This document shows positions 39,496 through 48,777 of a stretch of DNA of 64,000 nt, one piece after another. Origin of the DNA: Neisseria cinerea (GTDB lineage Bacteria; Pseudomonadota; Gammaproteobacteria; Burkholderiales; Neisseriaceae); contig NZ_LS483369.1 of assembly GCF_900475315.1 (NCBI RefSeq), positions 1 to 64,000 on the forward strand. The letters run 5' to 3'. The notes under the pieces are model-generated. The model made no database searches, was not told the DNA's origin, and worked only from the letters and a program-made list of their open reading frames with translations. Position 1 is the stretch's first letter; every line of letters begins with the position of its first letter. The position numbers were made by a program, and so were the translations under genes.

Positions 39496-39705
39496 TCAGC
39501 GGTATATACACTCAAATTCGGATATTTCCAATAAACCTTCTTCTTGGGCTGTAACCGTATATTCCTCATCTGCCCATCCGCCTAAGTCTGTCAGTTTGCA
39601 GCGTTGCGAACAGAAGGGGCGGAATGTGTTTTCCGGTTTCCATATTACTGATGTTCCGCATGTTGGGCATTTAACTGACAGGCATGTTTGTTCCGGTTCA
39701 GCCAT
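39496..39705 (-). CDS. yacG: DNA gyrase inhibitor YacG
   Basis: A small zinc protein that in E. coli inhibits gyrase. Seen: 69 residues with a four-cysteine zinc site: [12 protein letters not shown] and [20 protein letters not shown]. It lies immediately downstream of coaE, overlapping its 3' end by 8 bases, as in many proteobacteria (coaE-yacG). Confidence 0.92.
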   Translation of the reverse strand: MAEPEQTCLSVKCPTCGTSVIWKPENTFRPFCSQRCKLTDLGGWADEEYTVTAQEEGLLEISEFECIYR

Positions 39706-40330
39706 GGTGTTTTTCCTGTATCTGTTGCATGGTGAAGATGCTTGAGTAAAATGTGTGCAACCGCCTTATTTTATCATGCAGGTGTTTAATGTTGCCATCA
39801 TTAAGCAGTGCATCATCCGTAAGGAGCAGGCGGTCCCGGTCTTCGGCTTGATGGCGGATAATGTCCGATACTGCCTTACGGGACAGGCCGCTGCGTTTCA
39901 TGACTCTGACGATACGCTCTTCCAAAGGGGTGCTTATTGTCAGCACGCGCTGTATTAATTTCATGAATTGACGTTTTTCTGTCAGCAGTGGGATTTCGAC
40001 AATGCCGTAGGGTGCGTCGTTAAATGTTTCTTGCTGTTTTTTGATTTCTGAGAAAATCAGCGGTAACATCACAGACTCAAGCAGGGTTTTTTGGGTGTTT
40101 GAGGCAAATACTTCTTTACGCAACATGTCGCGTTTCAACACACCTTGATTATCGAAGAAGCGGTCGCCGAATAATTGTCTGATTTTTAGAAGGGCAATGC
40201 CGTCTGAATCTGTCAGTGCATGTGCTACCGCATCCGCATCGATACGCGGTACGCCTAAATCTGCAAAATATTGTGCCGCCGCCGATTTGCCGCTGCCGAT
40301 TCCTCCGGTCAGTCCGACCCATATAGCCAT
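39698..40330 (-). CDS. coaE: Dephospho-CoA kinase
   Basis: Last step of coenzyme A synthesis: phosphorylation of the 3' hydroxyl of dephospho-CoA. Seen: 210 residues from ATG 40330. P-loop [20 protein letters not shown], then [13 protein letters not shown] and the LID region [20 protein letters not shown]. The open frame extends to 40495 into pilD, but the P-loop position fixes the start at 40330. A DUS in the frame encodes [10 protein letters not shown]. It starts 1 bp from the end of pilD, a pilD-coaE-yacG operon. Confidence 0.95.
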   Translation of the reverse strand: MAIWVGLTGGIGSGKSAAAQYFADLGVPRIDADAVAHALTDSDGIALLKIRQLFGDRFFDNQGVLKRDMLRKEVFASNTQKTLLESVMLPLIFSEIKKQQETFNDAPYGIVEIPLLTEKRQFMKLIQRVLTISTPLEERIVRVMKRSGLSRKAVSDIIRHQAEDRDRLLLTDDALLNDGNIKHLHDKIRRLHTFYSSIFTMQQIQEKHHG

Positions 40331-40331
40331 A

Positions 40332-41192
40332 TCACAGTCCCGAATGGGTAAGCCACCAATTAACCGCACGAAGTACGGAATCGTTTGCTGCGAAGATAAT
40401 CCAGCCTGAGATTGCCAGTGCGGGACCGAAGGCAAAATATTGCCCTTTGGAGATGCGCATGATGACTGCCATTGCCAAGCCGACCAGTGCGGCAAGGAAT
40501 ACCAGAACGGGTAGTACGGATATGCCGAGCCACGCCCCTAATGCGGCAAGCAGTTTGAAGTCGCCGTTACCCATGCCGATTTTTCCTGTAAGCAGTTTAT
40601 ACACTGCACATAAGAGCCATAATGAACCGTAGCCGGCAACCGCGCCTGAAACCGCCGATTGTAAAGACACGAAATCCCCGTTAAAGTTGAACAGCAGCCC
40701 CAGCCAAATTAAGGGTAGGGTCATTGAATCGGGCAGATATTGGGTATCTGCATCGATGAGGGTAAGGGAAATCAAAAATGCGGTCAGTATCAAACCGCCC
40801 AGTGTAATCCAAGACCAGCCGTATTGCCATGCGACCAGGCCGAACAATATGCCGGTCAGCAGTTCGATTAAGGGATAGCGTATGCTGATTTTGGTTCGGC
40901 AGGAGGCACATTTTCCGCGCAGGAATAGGTAGCTGACAATCGGAATATTCTGCCATGCGCGTACCGGTGCGCGACATTTCGGGCAACAGGAATCCGGTTT
41001 CATCAGGTTGAAGGTATGGCTTTCCTCATCGGTCAGCGGCAGGTTTAAATGTTCTTTGGCAAATACCGTCCAACCGCGCTCCATCATGACCGGTATGCGG
41101 TAAATGACGACGTTTAAGAAACTTCCAACCAGCAGCCCGAACACCGCTGCCAACGGTACGACAAATGCCGACAATATAGACAAATCAGACAT
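40332..41192 (-). CDS. pilD: Prepilin peptidase / N-methyltransferase PilD
   Basis: Processes and methylates type IV prepilins. Seen: 286 residues. N-terminal membrane helix, then the cytoplasmic zinc/methylase loop with two CxxC pairs (CCPKCRAPVRAWQNIPI ... CASCRTKISIRYP). Aspartyl-protease motifs are LTLIDADTQYLPDSMTLP (first Asp) and GKIGMGNGDFKLLAALGA (GxGD). Additional helices run to the end. ATG 41192 begins MSDLSILSAFVVPLAAVFGLL. It is directly followed by coaE and preceded by pilG. Confidence 0.95.
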   Translation of the reverse strand: MSDLSILSAFVVPLAAVFGLLVGSFLNVVIYRIPVMMERGWTVFAKEHLNLPLTDEESHTFNLMKPDSCCPKCRAPVRAWQNIPIVSYLFLRGKCASCRTKISIRYPLIELLTGILFGLVAWQYGWSWITLGGLILTAFLISLTLIDADTQYLPDSMTLPLIWLGLLFNFNGDFVSLQSAVSGAVAGYGSLWLLCAVYKLLTGKIGMGNGDFKLLAALGAWLGISVLPVLVFLAALVGLAMAVIMRISKGQYFAFGPALAISGWIIFAANDSVLRAVNWWLTHSGL

Positions 41193-41265
41193 ATTTTGTT
41201 CTCAGTGTATTCAATACAAAAACAAACCGGCGCAGAATGAGTCCGCGCCGGGTTTGTGCGGCAAA

Positions 41266-42498
41266 TCAGCCGATCACACTACCCAAGTTGAACAATGGCA
41301 GATACATTGCTACTAGGAGCGTACCAATAATCAGACCTAAAACCACGATAATAATCGGTTCCATCATGGCGGATAGGCGGCCGACAGCATTGTCTACCTC
41401 GTCTTCATAAAACTCGGAGGCTTTATTGAGCATGTCGTCTAAAGAGCCCGATTCCTCACCAATGGATGCCATCTGTACCATCATATTGGGGAAAAGTTCC
41501 GTCGCACGCATTCCTGAGGTCATCGACAGGCCTTGAATTACGCGTGTGCGGATTTCATGGGTGGCTTCCTCATAAATTATGTTGCCTGCCGCACCAGCCG
41601 TAGAATCCAATACGTCAACAAGCGGTACGCCCGCTGCAAACAATGTTGCCGTCGTCCTACCCCACCGTGCAATGGTTGCTTTGCGTACGATTTCTCCGAA
41701 AATCGGCATACGAATCAGCAATGCGTCCATACGGCGTTGTATTTTGGGTGAACGCTCTTTAAGTTTGAGGAAGCCGTATATTGAGCAGCCAAGCGCAATC
41801 AGAATTATCCAGCCGTATGCGACAAAAAACTCGGAAATATCCATGACGGCCTGGGTCAGCGCGGGTAATTCGGCACCCATATTGGAATAAACTTCTTTAA
41901 ACGCTGGCAGTACGAAGATCATCATGACAAATACCAAGCCGATGGCGACGGCAATTACCGATATCGGATAAGTCAGCGCAGTTTTTACTTTTTTACGGAT
42001 GGATTGTGTTTTTTCTTTATAGACTGCCAGTTTATCCAGCAGGCTTTCCAATACGCCGCCCATCTCACCTGCAGAAACCAGATTGCAGTAGAAGCGGTCG
42101 AAGTATTTGGGATAGCGTGAGAATGCGCGACTCAGAGTGGTGCCCTGTTCTACTTCACTACGGATTTCCATCAACATTTCCGTCATGGACGGGTTGGCAT
42201 GACCGCGCGCCACAATCTCAAATGCCTGCATCAGCGGCAGGCCCGCTTTCATCATAGTTGCCAACTGGCGAGTGAAGACGGTAATGTCTTCTTGCGTAAT
42301 TTTGCGTTTTGAAGTTGTTTTTATACGGCTAATCTGTAACGGGCGGATGCCGCGTTTTGTCAGTTTCTTGCGTGCCTCTTCTTCGGTAAACGCAGATACT
42401 TCGCCGTTGACTATTTTGTCGGAGGCAGAATGCCTGCCTTCAAAGATAAAGCGTTTTTCTTTCTTTGAAAATAAAGAAAGTCCCCCGTTTTTAGCCAT
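41266..42498 (-). CDS. pilG: Type IV pilus inner-membrane platform protein PilG
   Basis: The GspF/PilC-type inner-membrane core of the pilus machine; in Neisseria the name is PilG. Seen: 410 residues with two T2SF domains, each followed by a membrane segment (TYPISVIAVAIGLVFVMMIF, AYGWIILIALGCSIYGFL, MEPIIIVVLGLIIGTLLVAM). Conserved blocks are FTRQLATMMKAGLPLMQAFE and RWGRTTATLFAAGVPLVDVL. ATG 42498 begins MAKNGGLSLFSKKEKRF. It lies upstream of pilD with a 73-bp gap. Confidence 0.95.
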   Translation of the reverse strand: MAKNGGLSLFSKKEKRFIFEGRHSASDKIVNGEVSAFTEEEARKKLTKRGIRPLQISRIKTTSKRKITQEDITVFTRQLATMMKAGLPLMQAFEIVARGHANPSMTEMLMEIRSEVEQGTTLSRAFSRYPKYFDRFYCNLVSAGEMGGVLESLLDKLAVYKEKTQSIRKKVKTALTYPISVIAVAIGLVFVMMIFVLPAFKEVYSNMGAELPALTQAVMDISEFFVAYGWIILIALGCSIYGFLKLKERSPKIQRRMDALLIRMPIFGEIVRKATIARWGRTTATLFAAGVPLVDVLDSTAGAAGNIIYEEATHEIRTRVIQGLSMTSGMRATELFPNMMVQMASIGEESGSLDDMLNKASEFYEDEVDNAVGRLSAMMEPIIIVVLGLIIGTLLVAMYLPLFNLGSVIG

Positions 42499-42855
42499 AT
42501 CCCAGCCCCGTAAAATAATTGGAATAAAATAAATATAAGAAATACCGTTAAAACAATAATATCGGTATTTTACCGATTATATGTAACCATAAGTATGCCC
42601 ATATGCGGTCGGCAAATGGAGCTTACCCGAGCGTGATTATACCTTATTAAACGGTTGTCTGGCATCTATGCGTACGCAATAAATCTTGTAGGATATTGTT
42701 GTGGGTTAAATTCCGACCGGAGGGTATTTCGCTATATGGAAATAAGGTGCTATTGAACGCGGAGGGTGGTGTTTCGGAGATTCGCCAAAGCAGCTTTCGT
42801 TTGTTACACTGCATTCTGTTATATTTTTAATCCGAATCTAGAATCAAGGAAAATC
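42499..42855. other. Divergent region between pilG and pgi
   Basis: About 357 bp, AT-rich next to pilG. It holds both promoters and an 8-bp-arm inverted repeat (listed separately). No gene, DUS or Correia element seen. Confidence 0.5.
42540..42570. promoter_or_regulatory. AAATACCG inverted repeat upstream of pilG
   Basis: AAATACCG (42540-42547) and CGGTATTT (42563-42570) with 15 bases between. Located 42-72 bp before the pilG start, so it could be an operator. Confidence 0.35.
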
Positions 42856-44499
42856 ATGGATGCTTTTACCCGGGCGTGGCGGGTGCTTGAACAACATCAT
42901 CAGGATACGAGACATATTCTTTTGCGCGACCGTTTTGCCTGCGAACCGGACCGCTTTGACCGTATGCACGAACGTTTGAACGGCATGTTGTTCGATTACA
43001 GCAAGAACCGGCTTGGGGAAGATACGCTTCAACTGCTCTGTAACCTTGCAGATGCGGCAGGGCTTGGACGGAGAATGCATGATTTGCGGACGGGCGCGAA
43101 GGTTAACGGCAGCGAAGGGCGTGCCGCGCTGCATACGGCTTTGCGCCTGCCCGACGGTGCGGATGCCGTTTATGTGGACGGTAGGGACGTGTTGCCCGAA
43201 ATCCGCCGCGAACTTGACCGTGCTTTGGATTTTGCACGTGGTTTGGACGACGGTTCGTACAAGGGGGCGACGGGCAGGCGGATTACGGATTTTGTCCACA
43301 TCGGCATAGGCGGCTCCGATCTCGGGCCGGCAATGTGCGTTCAGGCGCTCGAGCCGTTCGGACGGCAGATTTCCGTCCATTTTGTTTCTAATGCCGACCC
43401 TGCCTGCCTGGATGAGGCCTTATGCCGTCTGAACCCTGAAACAACGGTGTTTTGCGTTGCCAGCAAGTCCTTTAAAACACCGGAAACCCTACTCAATGCA
43501 CAGGCGGTAAAGGCGTGGTACCGAGATGCGGGATTTTCGGAATCGGAAACGGGATGTCATTTTTGCGCGGTATCTGCCGACACGGAGGCAGCGGCGGCTT
43601 TCGGTATCGCGCCGGAGCGCGTATTTGCGATGTATGAATGGGTGGGCGGACGCTATTCCGTCTGGTCGCCTGTCGGGCTTCCTGTGATGGTCGCCGTCGG
43701 CGGGGCGTGTTTTCGGGAATTGTTGGCGGGGGCGTACGCGATGGACAGGCATTTTTTCAGTACGCCGCCGCGTCATAATATCCCCGTTTTAATGGCGCTG
43801 ATTGCTGTGTGGTATAACAATTTCCAACATGCGGACGGTCAGACGGCCGTTCCGTACAGCCACAACCTGCGCCTGCTGCCGGCGTGGTTGAGTCAGCTCG
43901 ATATGGAGAGTTTGGGTAAAAGCCGTACTTCAGACGGCAGCCCCGTAGCGTGCAAAACGGGCGGCATCGTGTTCGGAGGGGAAGGGGTTGATTGCCAGCA
44001 TGCTTATTTCCAGCTTTTGCACCAAGGCACCCGGCTGATTCCTTGTGATTTTATCGTCCCCATGACTGTGCAGGGCAAGGAGGACGAACGCAGCCGGTTT
44101 GTTGTTGCCAATGCCTTTGCACAGGCTGAAGCCCTGATGAAGGGCAAAACCTTGGATGAAGCCCGTGCCGAACTGGCAGGCTTGCCCGAAACTGAGCGGG
44201 AACGCCTCGTGCCGCACAAAGAATTTCCGGGCAACCGCCCCAGCAACAGCATTTTGATTGACCGCCTTTCTCCTTATAATTTGGGTATGCTGATGGCGGC
44301 TTACGAGCACAAAACTTTTGTACAAGGCGTAATCTGGAATATCAACCCCTTTGATCAGTGGGGGGTTGAGTATGGCAAACAGTTGGCAAAAACCATAGGT
44401 GGCGAATTGCAGCACGGTGCATCGGCACACGATTCCTCGACCGAAGGGTTGATGGCGTTTTATCGGGAATGCCGTCTGAAAAACGACGGCGCGGCATGA
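42856..44499 (+). CDS. pgi: Glucose-6-phosphate isomerase
   Basis: Interconverts glucose 6-phosphate and fructose 6-phosphate. Seen: 547 residues from ATG 42856 (MDAFTRAWRVLEQHHQDTR), preceded by AAGGAAAATC. Family blocks DFVHIGIGGSDLGPAMCVQA, the PGI signature in GGRYSVWSPVGLPVMVAVG, and FEQWGVEYGKQL-like NPFDQWGVEYGKQLAKTIGG. The open frame continues upstream to 42766 without support. DUS inside encode CRLNPE, TSDGSP and CRLKND. Meningococci are known to carry two pgi genes; this is one of them. Confidence 0.95.
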   Translation: MDAFTRAWRVLEQHHQDTRHILLRDRFACEPDRFDRMHERLNGMLFDYSKNRLGEDTLQLLCNLADAAGLGRRMHDLRTGAKVNGSEGRAALHTALRLPDGADAVYVDGRDVLPEIRRELDRALDFARGLDDGSYKGATGRRITDFVHIGIGGSDLGPAMCVQALEPFGRQISVHFVSNADPACLDEALCRLNPETTVFCVASKSFKTPETLLNAQAVKAWYRDAGFSESETGCHFCAVSADTEAAAAFGIAPERVFAMYEWVGGRYSVWSPVGLPVMVAVGGACFRELLAGAYAMDRHFFSTPPRHNIPVLMALIAVWYNNFQHADGQTAVPYSHNLRLLPAWLSQLDMESLGKSRTSDGSPVACKTGGIVFGGEGVDCQHAYFQLLHQGTRLIPCDFIVPMTVQGKEDERSRFVVANAFAQAEALMKGKTLDEARAELAGLPETERERLVPHKEFPGNRPSNSILIDRLSPYNLGMLMAAYEHKTFVQGVIWNINPFDQWGVEYGKQLAKTIGGELQHGASAHDSSTEGLMAFYRECRLKNDGAA

Positions 44500-44708
44500 A
44501 GGTGCTGCCGTTGTTCTGTATTGATTCGGGAGCGGAAAAAGGCATATGCCCGCCGCCTGCCCGATTCCGGAACGCTAATGTTCGGCAATCGCCCGCGTAT
44601 TGCTGACGAATATGCGTTTGCATGGCACAATAGCGCATTAATTCCCAATAAACGTACTGCCTGAAAATAACGGCAAACGTTCCGAAACATTTCAAACAAG
44701 GAAATACC

Positions 44709-45530
44709 ATGTCTTTGCAAAACATCATCGAAACCGCCTTTGAAAACCGTGCGGACATCACTCCGACCACCGTTACCCCCGAAGTCAAAGAAGCCGTGTT
44801 GGAAACCATCCGCCAACTCGACTCCGGCAAACTGCGCGTTGCCGAGCGCTTGGGCGTGGGCGAGTGGAAAGTCAACGAATGGGCGAAAAAAGCCGTCCTG
44901 CTTTCCTTCCGCATCCAAGACAACGAAGTCCTCAATGACGGCGTGAACAAATACTTCGACAAAGTGCCGACCAAGTTTGCCGACTGGTCTGAAGACGAAT
45001 TCCGCAGCGCAGGTTTCCGCGCAGTTCCGGGTGCCGTTGCCCGCCGCGGCAGCTTTGTGGCGAAAAATGTCGTTTTGATGCCTTCTTATGTCAATATCGG
45101 CGCATACGTTGACGAAGGCGCGATGGTCGATACTTGGGCGACCGTCGGCTCTTGCGCGCAAATCGGTAAAAACGTGCATTTGAGCGGCGGCGTCGGCATC
45201 GGCGGCGTACTCGAGCCCCTGCAAGCCAGCCCGACCATCATTGAAGACAACTGCTTCATCGGCGCGCGTTCCGAAATCGTCGAAGGCGTGATTGTCGAAG
45301 AAGGCAGCGTGATTTCTATGGGTGTGTTCATCGGTCAATCCACCAAAATCTTCGACCGCACTACCGGCGAAATCTACCAAGGCCGCGTACCGGCTGGCTC
45401 GGTTGTCGTATCCGGCAGCATGCCTTCCAAAGACGGCAGCCACAGCCTCTACTGCGCGGTTATCGTCAAACGCGTGGACGCGCAAACTCGCGCCAAAACC
45501 AGCGTGAACGAATTGTTGCGCGGCATCTGA
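44709..45530 (+). CDS. dapD: Tetrahydrodipicolinate N-succinyltransferase
   Basis: Succinylase branch of lysine/meso-diaminopimelate synthesis. Seen: 273 residues with an N-terminal domain, then a left-handed beta-helix hexapeptide domain ([80 protein letters not shown]). It ends [15 protein letters not shown] 44709 with AAGGAAATACC upstream. Confidence 0.96.
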   Translation: MSLQNIIETAFENRADITPTTVTPEVKEAVLETIRQLDSGKLRVAERLGVGEWKVNEWAKKAVLLSFRIQDNEVLNDGVNKYFDKVPTKFADWSEDEFRSAGFRAVPGAVARRGSFVAKNVVLMPSYVNIGAYVDEGAMVDTWATVGSCAQIGKNVHLSGGVGIGGVLEPLQASPTIIEDNCFIGARSEIVEGVIVEEGSVISMGVFIGQSTKIFDRTTGEIYQGRVPAGSVVVSGSMPSKDGSHSLYCAVIVKRVDAQTRAKTSVNELLRGI

Positions 45531-45559
45531 TTCTGGACGGTATGTGCTCTGTTGCAGGC

Positions 45560-45597
45560 AATGCCGTCTGAACCTGCATCCGGATTCAGACGGCATT
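45560..45597 (+). terminator. Inverted DUS pair after dapD
   Basis: CAATGCCGTCTGAA and TTCAGACGGCATTG arms with a 10-base loop. Confidence 0.75.
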
Positions 45598-45643
45598 GCC
45601 GTTTCGTGCAAACAGGGGTATGCATACAGATAAACGGGCAATT

Positions 45644-45652
45644 TGCTATAAT
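45644..45652 (+). promoter_or_regulatory. Extended -10 promoter of fabI
   Basis: TGCTATAAT (TGn-TATAAT) 45 bp before the fabI ATG. Same element as in front of leuS. Confidence 0.6.
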
Positions 45653-45696
45653 CTGCAGTTTAAGACGAACCAAACACTATCTTTAAAGGACAAAAA

Positions 45697-46482
45697 ATGG
45701 GTTTTCTGCAAGGTAAAAAAATCCTGATCACCGGCATGATTTCCGAGCGTTCCATCGCTTACGGCATTGCCAAGGCCTGCCGCGAACAAGGCGCGGATTT
45801 GGCATTTACCTACGTTGTGGACAAACTGGAAGAGCGCGTCCGCAAAATGGCCGCCGAATTGGGTTCCGAACTCGTATTCCGCTGTGATGTTGCCAGCGAT
45901 GACGAAATCAACCAAGTTTTCGCCGATTTGGGCAAACATTGGGACGGTTTGGATGGCCTCGTCCACTCCATCGGCTTCGCACCGAAAGAAGCCTTGAGCG
46001 GCGACTTCCTTGACAGTATCAGCCGCGAAGCGTTTAATACCGCACACGAAATTTCGGCATACAGCCTGCCCGCGTTGGCAAAAGCCGCACGTCCGATGAT
46101 GCGCGGCAGAAACTCCGCCATCGTCGCCCTGAGCTACTTGGGCGCGGTACGCGCGATTCCGAACTACAACGTGATGGGTATGGCAAAAGCCAGTCTTGAG
46201 GCAGGTATCCGCTTTACCGCCGCCTGTCTGGGCCAAGAAGGCATCCGCTGCAACGGTATCTCCGCCGGCCCGATTAAAACGCTTGCTGCATCCGGTATCG
46301 CCGATTTCAGCAAACTTTTGGGACATGTCGCTTCCCACAATCCTCTCCGCCGCAACGTTACCATTGAAGAAGTTGGAAATACTGCCGCCTTCCTGCTGTC
46401 TGACCTGTCGTCCGGCATCACCGGCGAAATTACTTATGTTGACGGCGGTTACAGCATCAATGCCTTGAGTGTTGAAGATTAA
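45697..46482 (+). CDS. fabI: Enoyl-[acyl-carrier-protein] reductase (NADH)
   Basis: Last reduction of the fatty acid elongation cycle; target of triclosan-type inhibitors. Seen: 261 residues. The SDR nucleotide-binding start is [20 protein letters not shown]. The block [20 protein letters not shown] follows. The catalytic Tyr/Lys region is [20 protein letters not shown] then [10 protein letters not shown]. The cofactor-binding end is [14 protein letters not shown]. It ends [23 protein letters not shown] 45697, preceded by AAAGGAC. Confidence 0.97.
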   Translation: MGFLQGKKILITGMISERSIAYGIAKACREQGADLAFTYVVDKLEERVRKMAAELGSELVFRCDVASDDEINQVFADLGKHWDGLDGLVHSIGFAPKEALSGDFLDSISREAFNTAHEISAYSLPALAKAARPMMRGRNSAIVALSYLGAVRAIPNYNVMGMAKASLEAGIRFTAACLGQEGIRCNGISAGPIKTLAASGIADFSKLLGHVASHNPLRRNVTIEEVGNTAAFLLSDLSSGITGEITYVDGGYSINALSVED

Positions 46483-46498
46483 ACTGATCATATAGGGA

Positions 46499-46534
46499 TG
46501 CCGTCTGAAACGGATTCTCTGTTTCAAACGGTAT
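46499..46534 (+). terminator. Imperfect DUS hairpin after fabI
   Basis: GATGCCGTCTGAAAC and GTTTCAAACGGTATC arms with two mismatches. The right arm is a decayed DUS. Confidence 0.55.
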
Positions 46535-46631
46535 CGGTTTTTTGATCAAGAAGTATCTATATACCTCAAAATTAATAAATATCCATATTGTTTTATTTAA
46601 GATTTATTTGCAAACATATTAGGAGTTAAAG

Positions 46632-47072
46632 ATGTCTATCGCTTCAGAATTCAAACAGTTTATTATGCGTGGAAACGTTATCGACCTTGCCGTCGGTATG
46701 GTGGTTGGTACGGCGTTCAGCGGTATTGTCAAATCATTGGTGGATGATGTCATCATGCCGCCTATCGGTATCTTAATCGGCGGGGTGGATTTCTCCAATC
46801 TGTTTATCACGCTTAAAGACGGCGCAAGTGTTCCGGAAGCCGGTTATCCGACGCTTGCTGCCGCCCAGGCAGCCGGTGCGGTTACCCTCAATATCGGTCT
46901 GTTTGTCAATTCGATTATCAGTTTCCTGATTATTGCCGCTGCGATTTTTGCTGTGGTTAAGGTTATCAATTCGATGAAACATGCTTCCGAATCGGAAAAG
47001 TCCGAGCCTGCGGGACCGAGTGAGGAAATATTGCTGTTGCGAGAGATTCGCGATGCTTTGAACAAAAAATAA
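46632..47072 (+). CDS. mscL: Large-conductance mechanosensitive channel
   Basis: Opens under membrane tension during hypo-osmotic shock. Seen: 146 residues, MSIASEFKQFIMRGNVIDLA, the first helix VGMVVGTAFSGIVKSLVDDV, and PPIGILIGGVDFSNLFI. The periplasmic loop is slightly long and the second helix is VNSIISFLIIAAAIFAVVKV. The end EEILLLREIRDALNKK is the typical cytoplasmic helix. ATG 46632, preceded by AGGAGTTAAAG. Confidence 0.96.
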   Translation: MSIASEFKQFIMRGNVIDLAVGMVVGTAFSGIVKSLVDDVIMPPIGILIGGVDFSNLFITLKDGASVPEAGYPTLAAAQAAGAVTLNIGLFVNSIISFLIIAAAIFAVVKVINSMKHASESEKSEPAGPSEEILLLREIRDALNKK

Positions 47073-47083
47073 TCCGGATACAA

Positions 47084-47116
47084 AAATGCCGTCTGAAGTT
47101 GTTTCAGACGGCATTT
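47084..47116. terminator. Inverted DUS pair between mscL and ilvE
   Basis: AAATGCCGTCTGAA and TTCAGACGGCATTT arms with a 5-base loop between converging genes. Confidence 0.8.
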
Positions 47117-47130
47117 CCTTATTCGAAATA

Positions 47131-48129
47131 TCAGCACACGCGAACCAGCCAGCCGTGTTTGTCTTCTGCTAAACCGTACTGGATGTCGGTAATCGCCTTA
47201 CGGATGGCATAGCCGCGTTCTTGGCTCTTCACTTCGATTTCTTTGCCGTCAATCACGAAAGAAGTTACCGGGGAAATGACCGCGGCCGTACCGGTCAGAA
47301 TTGCCTCTGCACCGTTTTCCACTGCAGCTTTCAGTTCATCAACTGTGAAATTGCGTTCGCTGACGGTATAGCCCAAATCTTTGGCAACAGTCAGTACGGA
47401 ATCACGGGTAACGCCATGGAGGAATTCGTCGGTCAGCGGTTTGGTAATGATTTCATCGCCGTTAATCAAGATAAAGTTAGATGCACCGGTTTCTTGTACG
47501 TCGCCGTTCGGGCAGAACAGGACTTGATTTGCGCCATATTCGGCTTTCGCCTTCAGCACCCAGTGCATGGCGGAAGCGTAGTTGCCGCCGCATTTGACGC
47601 GTCCCATGTGCGGGGCGCAGCGGATGTGTTCGGTTTCCACCAGAATCTTTACGGGGGAGCCGACTTTAAAATAGTCGCCGACGGGGGAAGCCAAAATATA
47701 CAGCAGGGCGGTTTCGGAAGGAGAACCGGCTTTGCCGATAACGGGATCGGTACCGATTAAGGTCGGGCGCAGGTACAGGGCGGCAGGTGCATCGGGAATT
47801 TCATCGGCGGCGCGTTTAACCAATTCAACCAGCGCATCTAGATAAGCTTGGGTTTCGGGGCGCGGCAGGTGCAAAATGTCCGCACTTTGCTGCATGCGCG
47901 CGATATTGGCAGTCGGACGGAACAGTACGATTTTACCGTCTGCCTGACGGAAGGCTTTCAGTCCCTCGAAACATTCGCTGCCGTAGTGCAGGGCGTGCGC
48001 GCCGGGTGCGAGGGTGAGGTCTTGCGAGGATTGCCATTCGGCAGCCTGCCATTTGCCTTCGCGGTATGCAAGGACGGGCATTTGGGCGTGAAAAACGCTG
48101 CCGAATACGGCGGGTACGGGTCTGCTCAT
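47131..48129 (-). CDS. ilvE: Branched-chain amino acid aminotransferase
   Basis: PLP enzyme for the final step of Leu, Ile and Val synthesis. Seen: 332 residues. Catalytic Lys region HMGRVKCGGNYASAMHWVLK, class IV aminotransferase signature around NGDVQETGASNFILINGDEI and ITGTAAVISPVTSF. It starts MSRPVPAVFGSVFHAQMPVL. Type of the larger (eukaryote-like) IlvE subgroup, judged by length. Confidence 0.93.
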   Translation of the reverse strand: MSRPVPAVFGSVFHAQMPVLAYREGKWQAAEWQSSQDLTLAPGAHALHYGSECFEGLKAFRQADGKIVLFRPTANIARMQQSADILHLPRPETQAYLDALVELVKRAADEIPDAPAALYLRPTLIGTDPVIGKAGSPSETALLYILASPVGDYFKVGSPVKILVETEHIRCAPHMGRVKCGGNYASAMHWVLKAKAEYGANQVLFCPNGDVQETGASNFILINGDEIITKPLTDEFLHGVTRDSVLTVAKDLGYTVSERNFTVDELKAAVENGAEAILTGTAAVISPVTSFVIDGKEIEVKSQERGYAIRKAITDIQYGLAEDKHGWLVRVC

Positions 48130-48452
48130 GATGAAAAGCCTTTCTTATTCTGATATGAACGGTTTAAATTTGAAGACTGTAAAGATACGCCTGCAAACGG
48201 GGTTTTGACAAGTGTGCCGTGGGTTTTTCTGTTGTCTGGATATTCAATCCTTTTCTTTTCAAATGGAAAGATAAGGGCGGTTTGAAAAATTGTCGGTAAT
48301 TTTTGATGTTTGTAAGGCAGGGGTAGCAGGCGGATGCCGTTCGAAACACGCTTGCGTGTCCTATCCGAAACCGTTTAAATCGTTTAAACTAGCACAACCC
48401 TTAGTCAGAATGTAAAGCTGTCTGCGGCGGCATTTTTATTTGTGGAGCAATC
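48130..48452. other. Divergent spacer between ilvE and lapA
   Basis: About 320 bp holding two promoters. No DUS or gene seen. A 61-codon minus-strand frame (48164-48349) has no RBS or homology and is not called. Confidence 0.45.
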
Positions 48453-48767
48453 ATGAAACTTATTTATACAGTCATCAAAATCATTATCCTGCTGCTCTTT
48501 CTGCTGCTTGCCGTTATTAATACAGATGCGGTTACCTTTTCCTATCTTCCGGGGCAGAGTGTCAATTTGCCGCTGATTGTCATATTGTTTGGCGCATTTG
48601 TAGTCGGTATTGTTTTTGGAATGTTTGCATTGTTCGGACGGTTGTTGTCGTTACGTGGCGAGAACGGCAGGTTGCGTGCCGAAGTAAAGAAAAATGCGCG
48701 TTTGACGGAGAAAGAGCTGACCGCGCCACCGGCGCAAAATGCGCCCGAATCTGCCAAACAGCCTTGA
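48453..48767 (+). CDS. lapA: Lipopolysaccharide assembly protein A (DUF1049)
   Basis: Seen: 104 residues with two N-terminal membrane helices (LIYTVIKIIILLLFLLLAVI, LPLIVILFGAFVVGIVFGMF) and a short charged/coiled tail (ALFGRLLSLRGENGRLRAEV). DUF1049/LapA domain. In E. coli LapA assists LapB in controlling LPS synthesis through LpxC turnover. Start ATG 48453 with GTGGAGC upstream. The stop lies 10 bp before lapB. Confidence 0.88.
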   Translation: MKLIYTVIKIIILLLFLLLAVINTDAVTFSYLPGQSVNLPLIVILFGAFVVGIVFGMFALFGRLLSLRGENGRLRAEVKKNARLTEKELTAPPAQNAPESAKQP

Positions 48768-48777
48768 GAAAGCCGAT

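Noticed and set aside
48164-48349. 61-codon minus-strand frame upstream of lapA
   Set aside because: No RBS, no recognisable domain, in a divergent promoter region.
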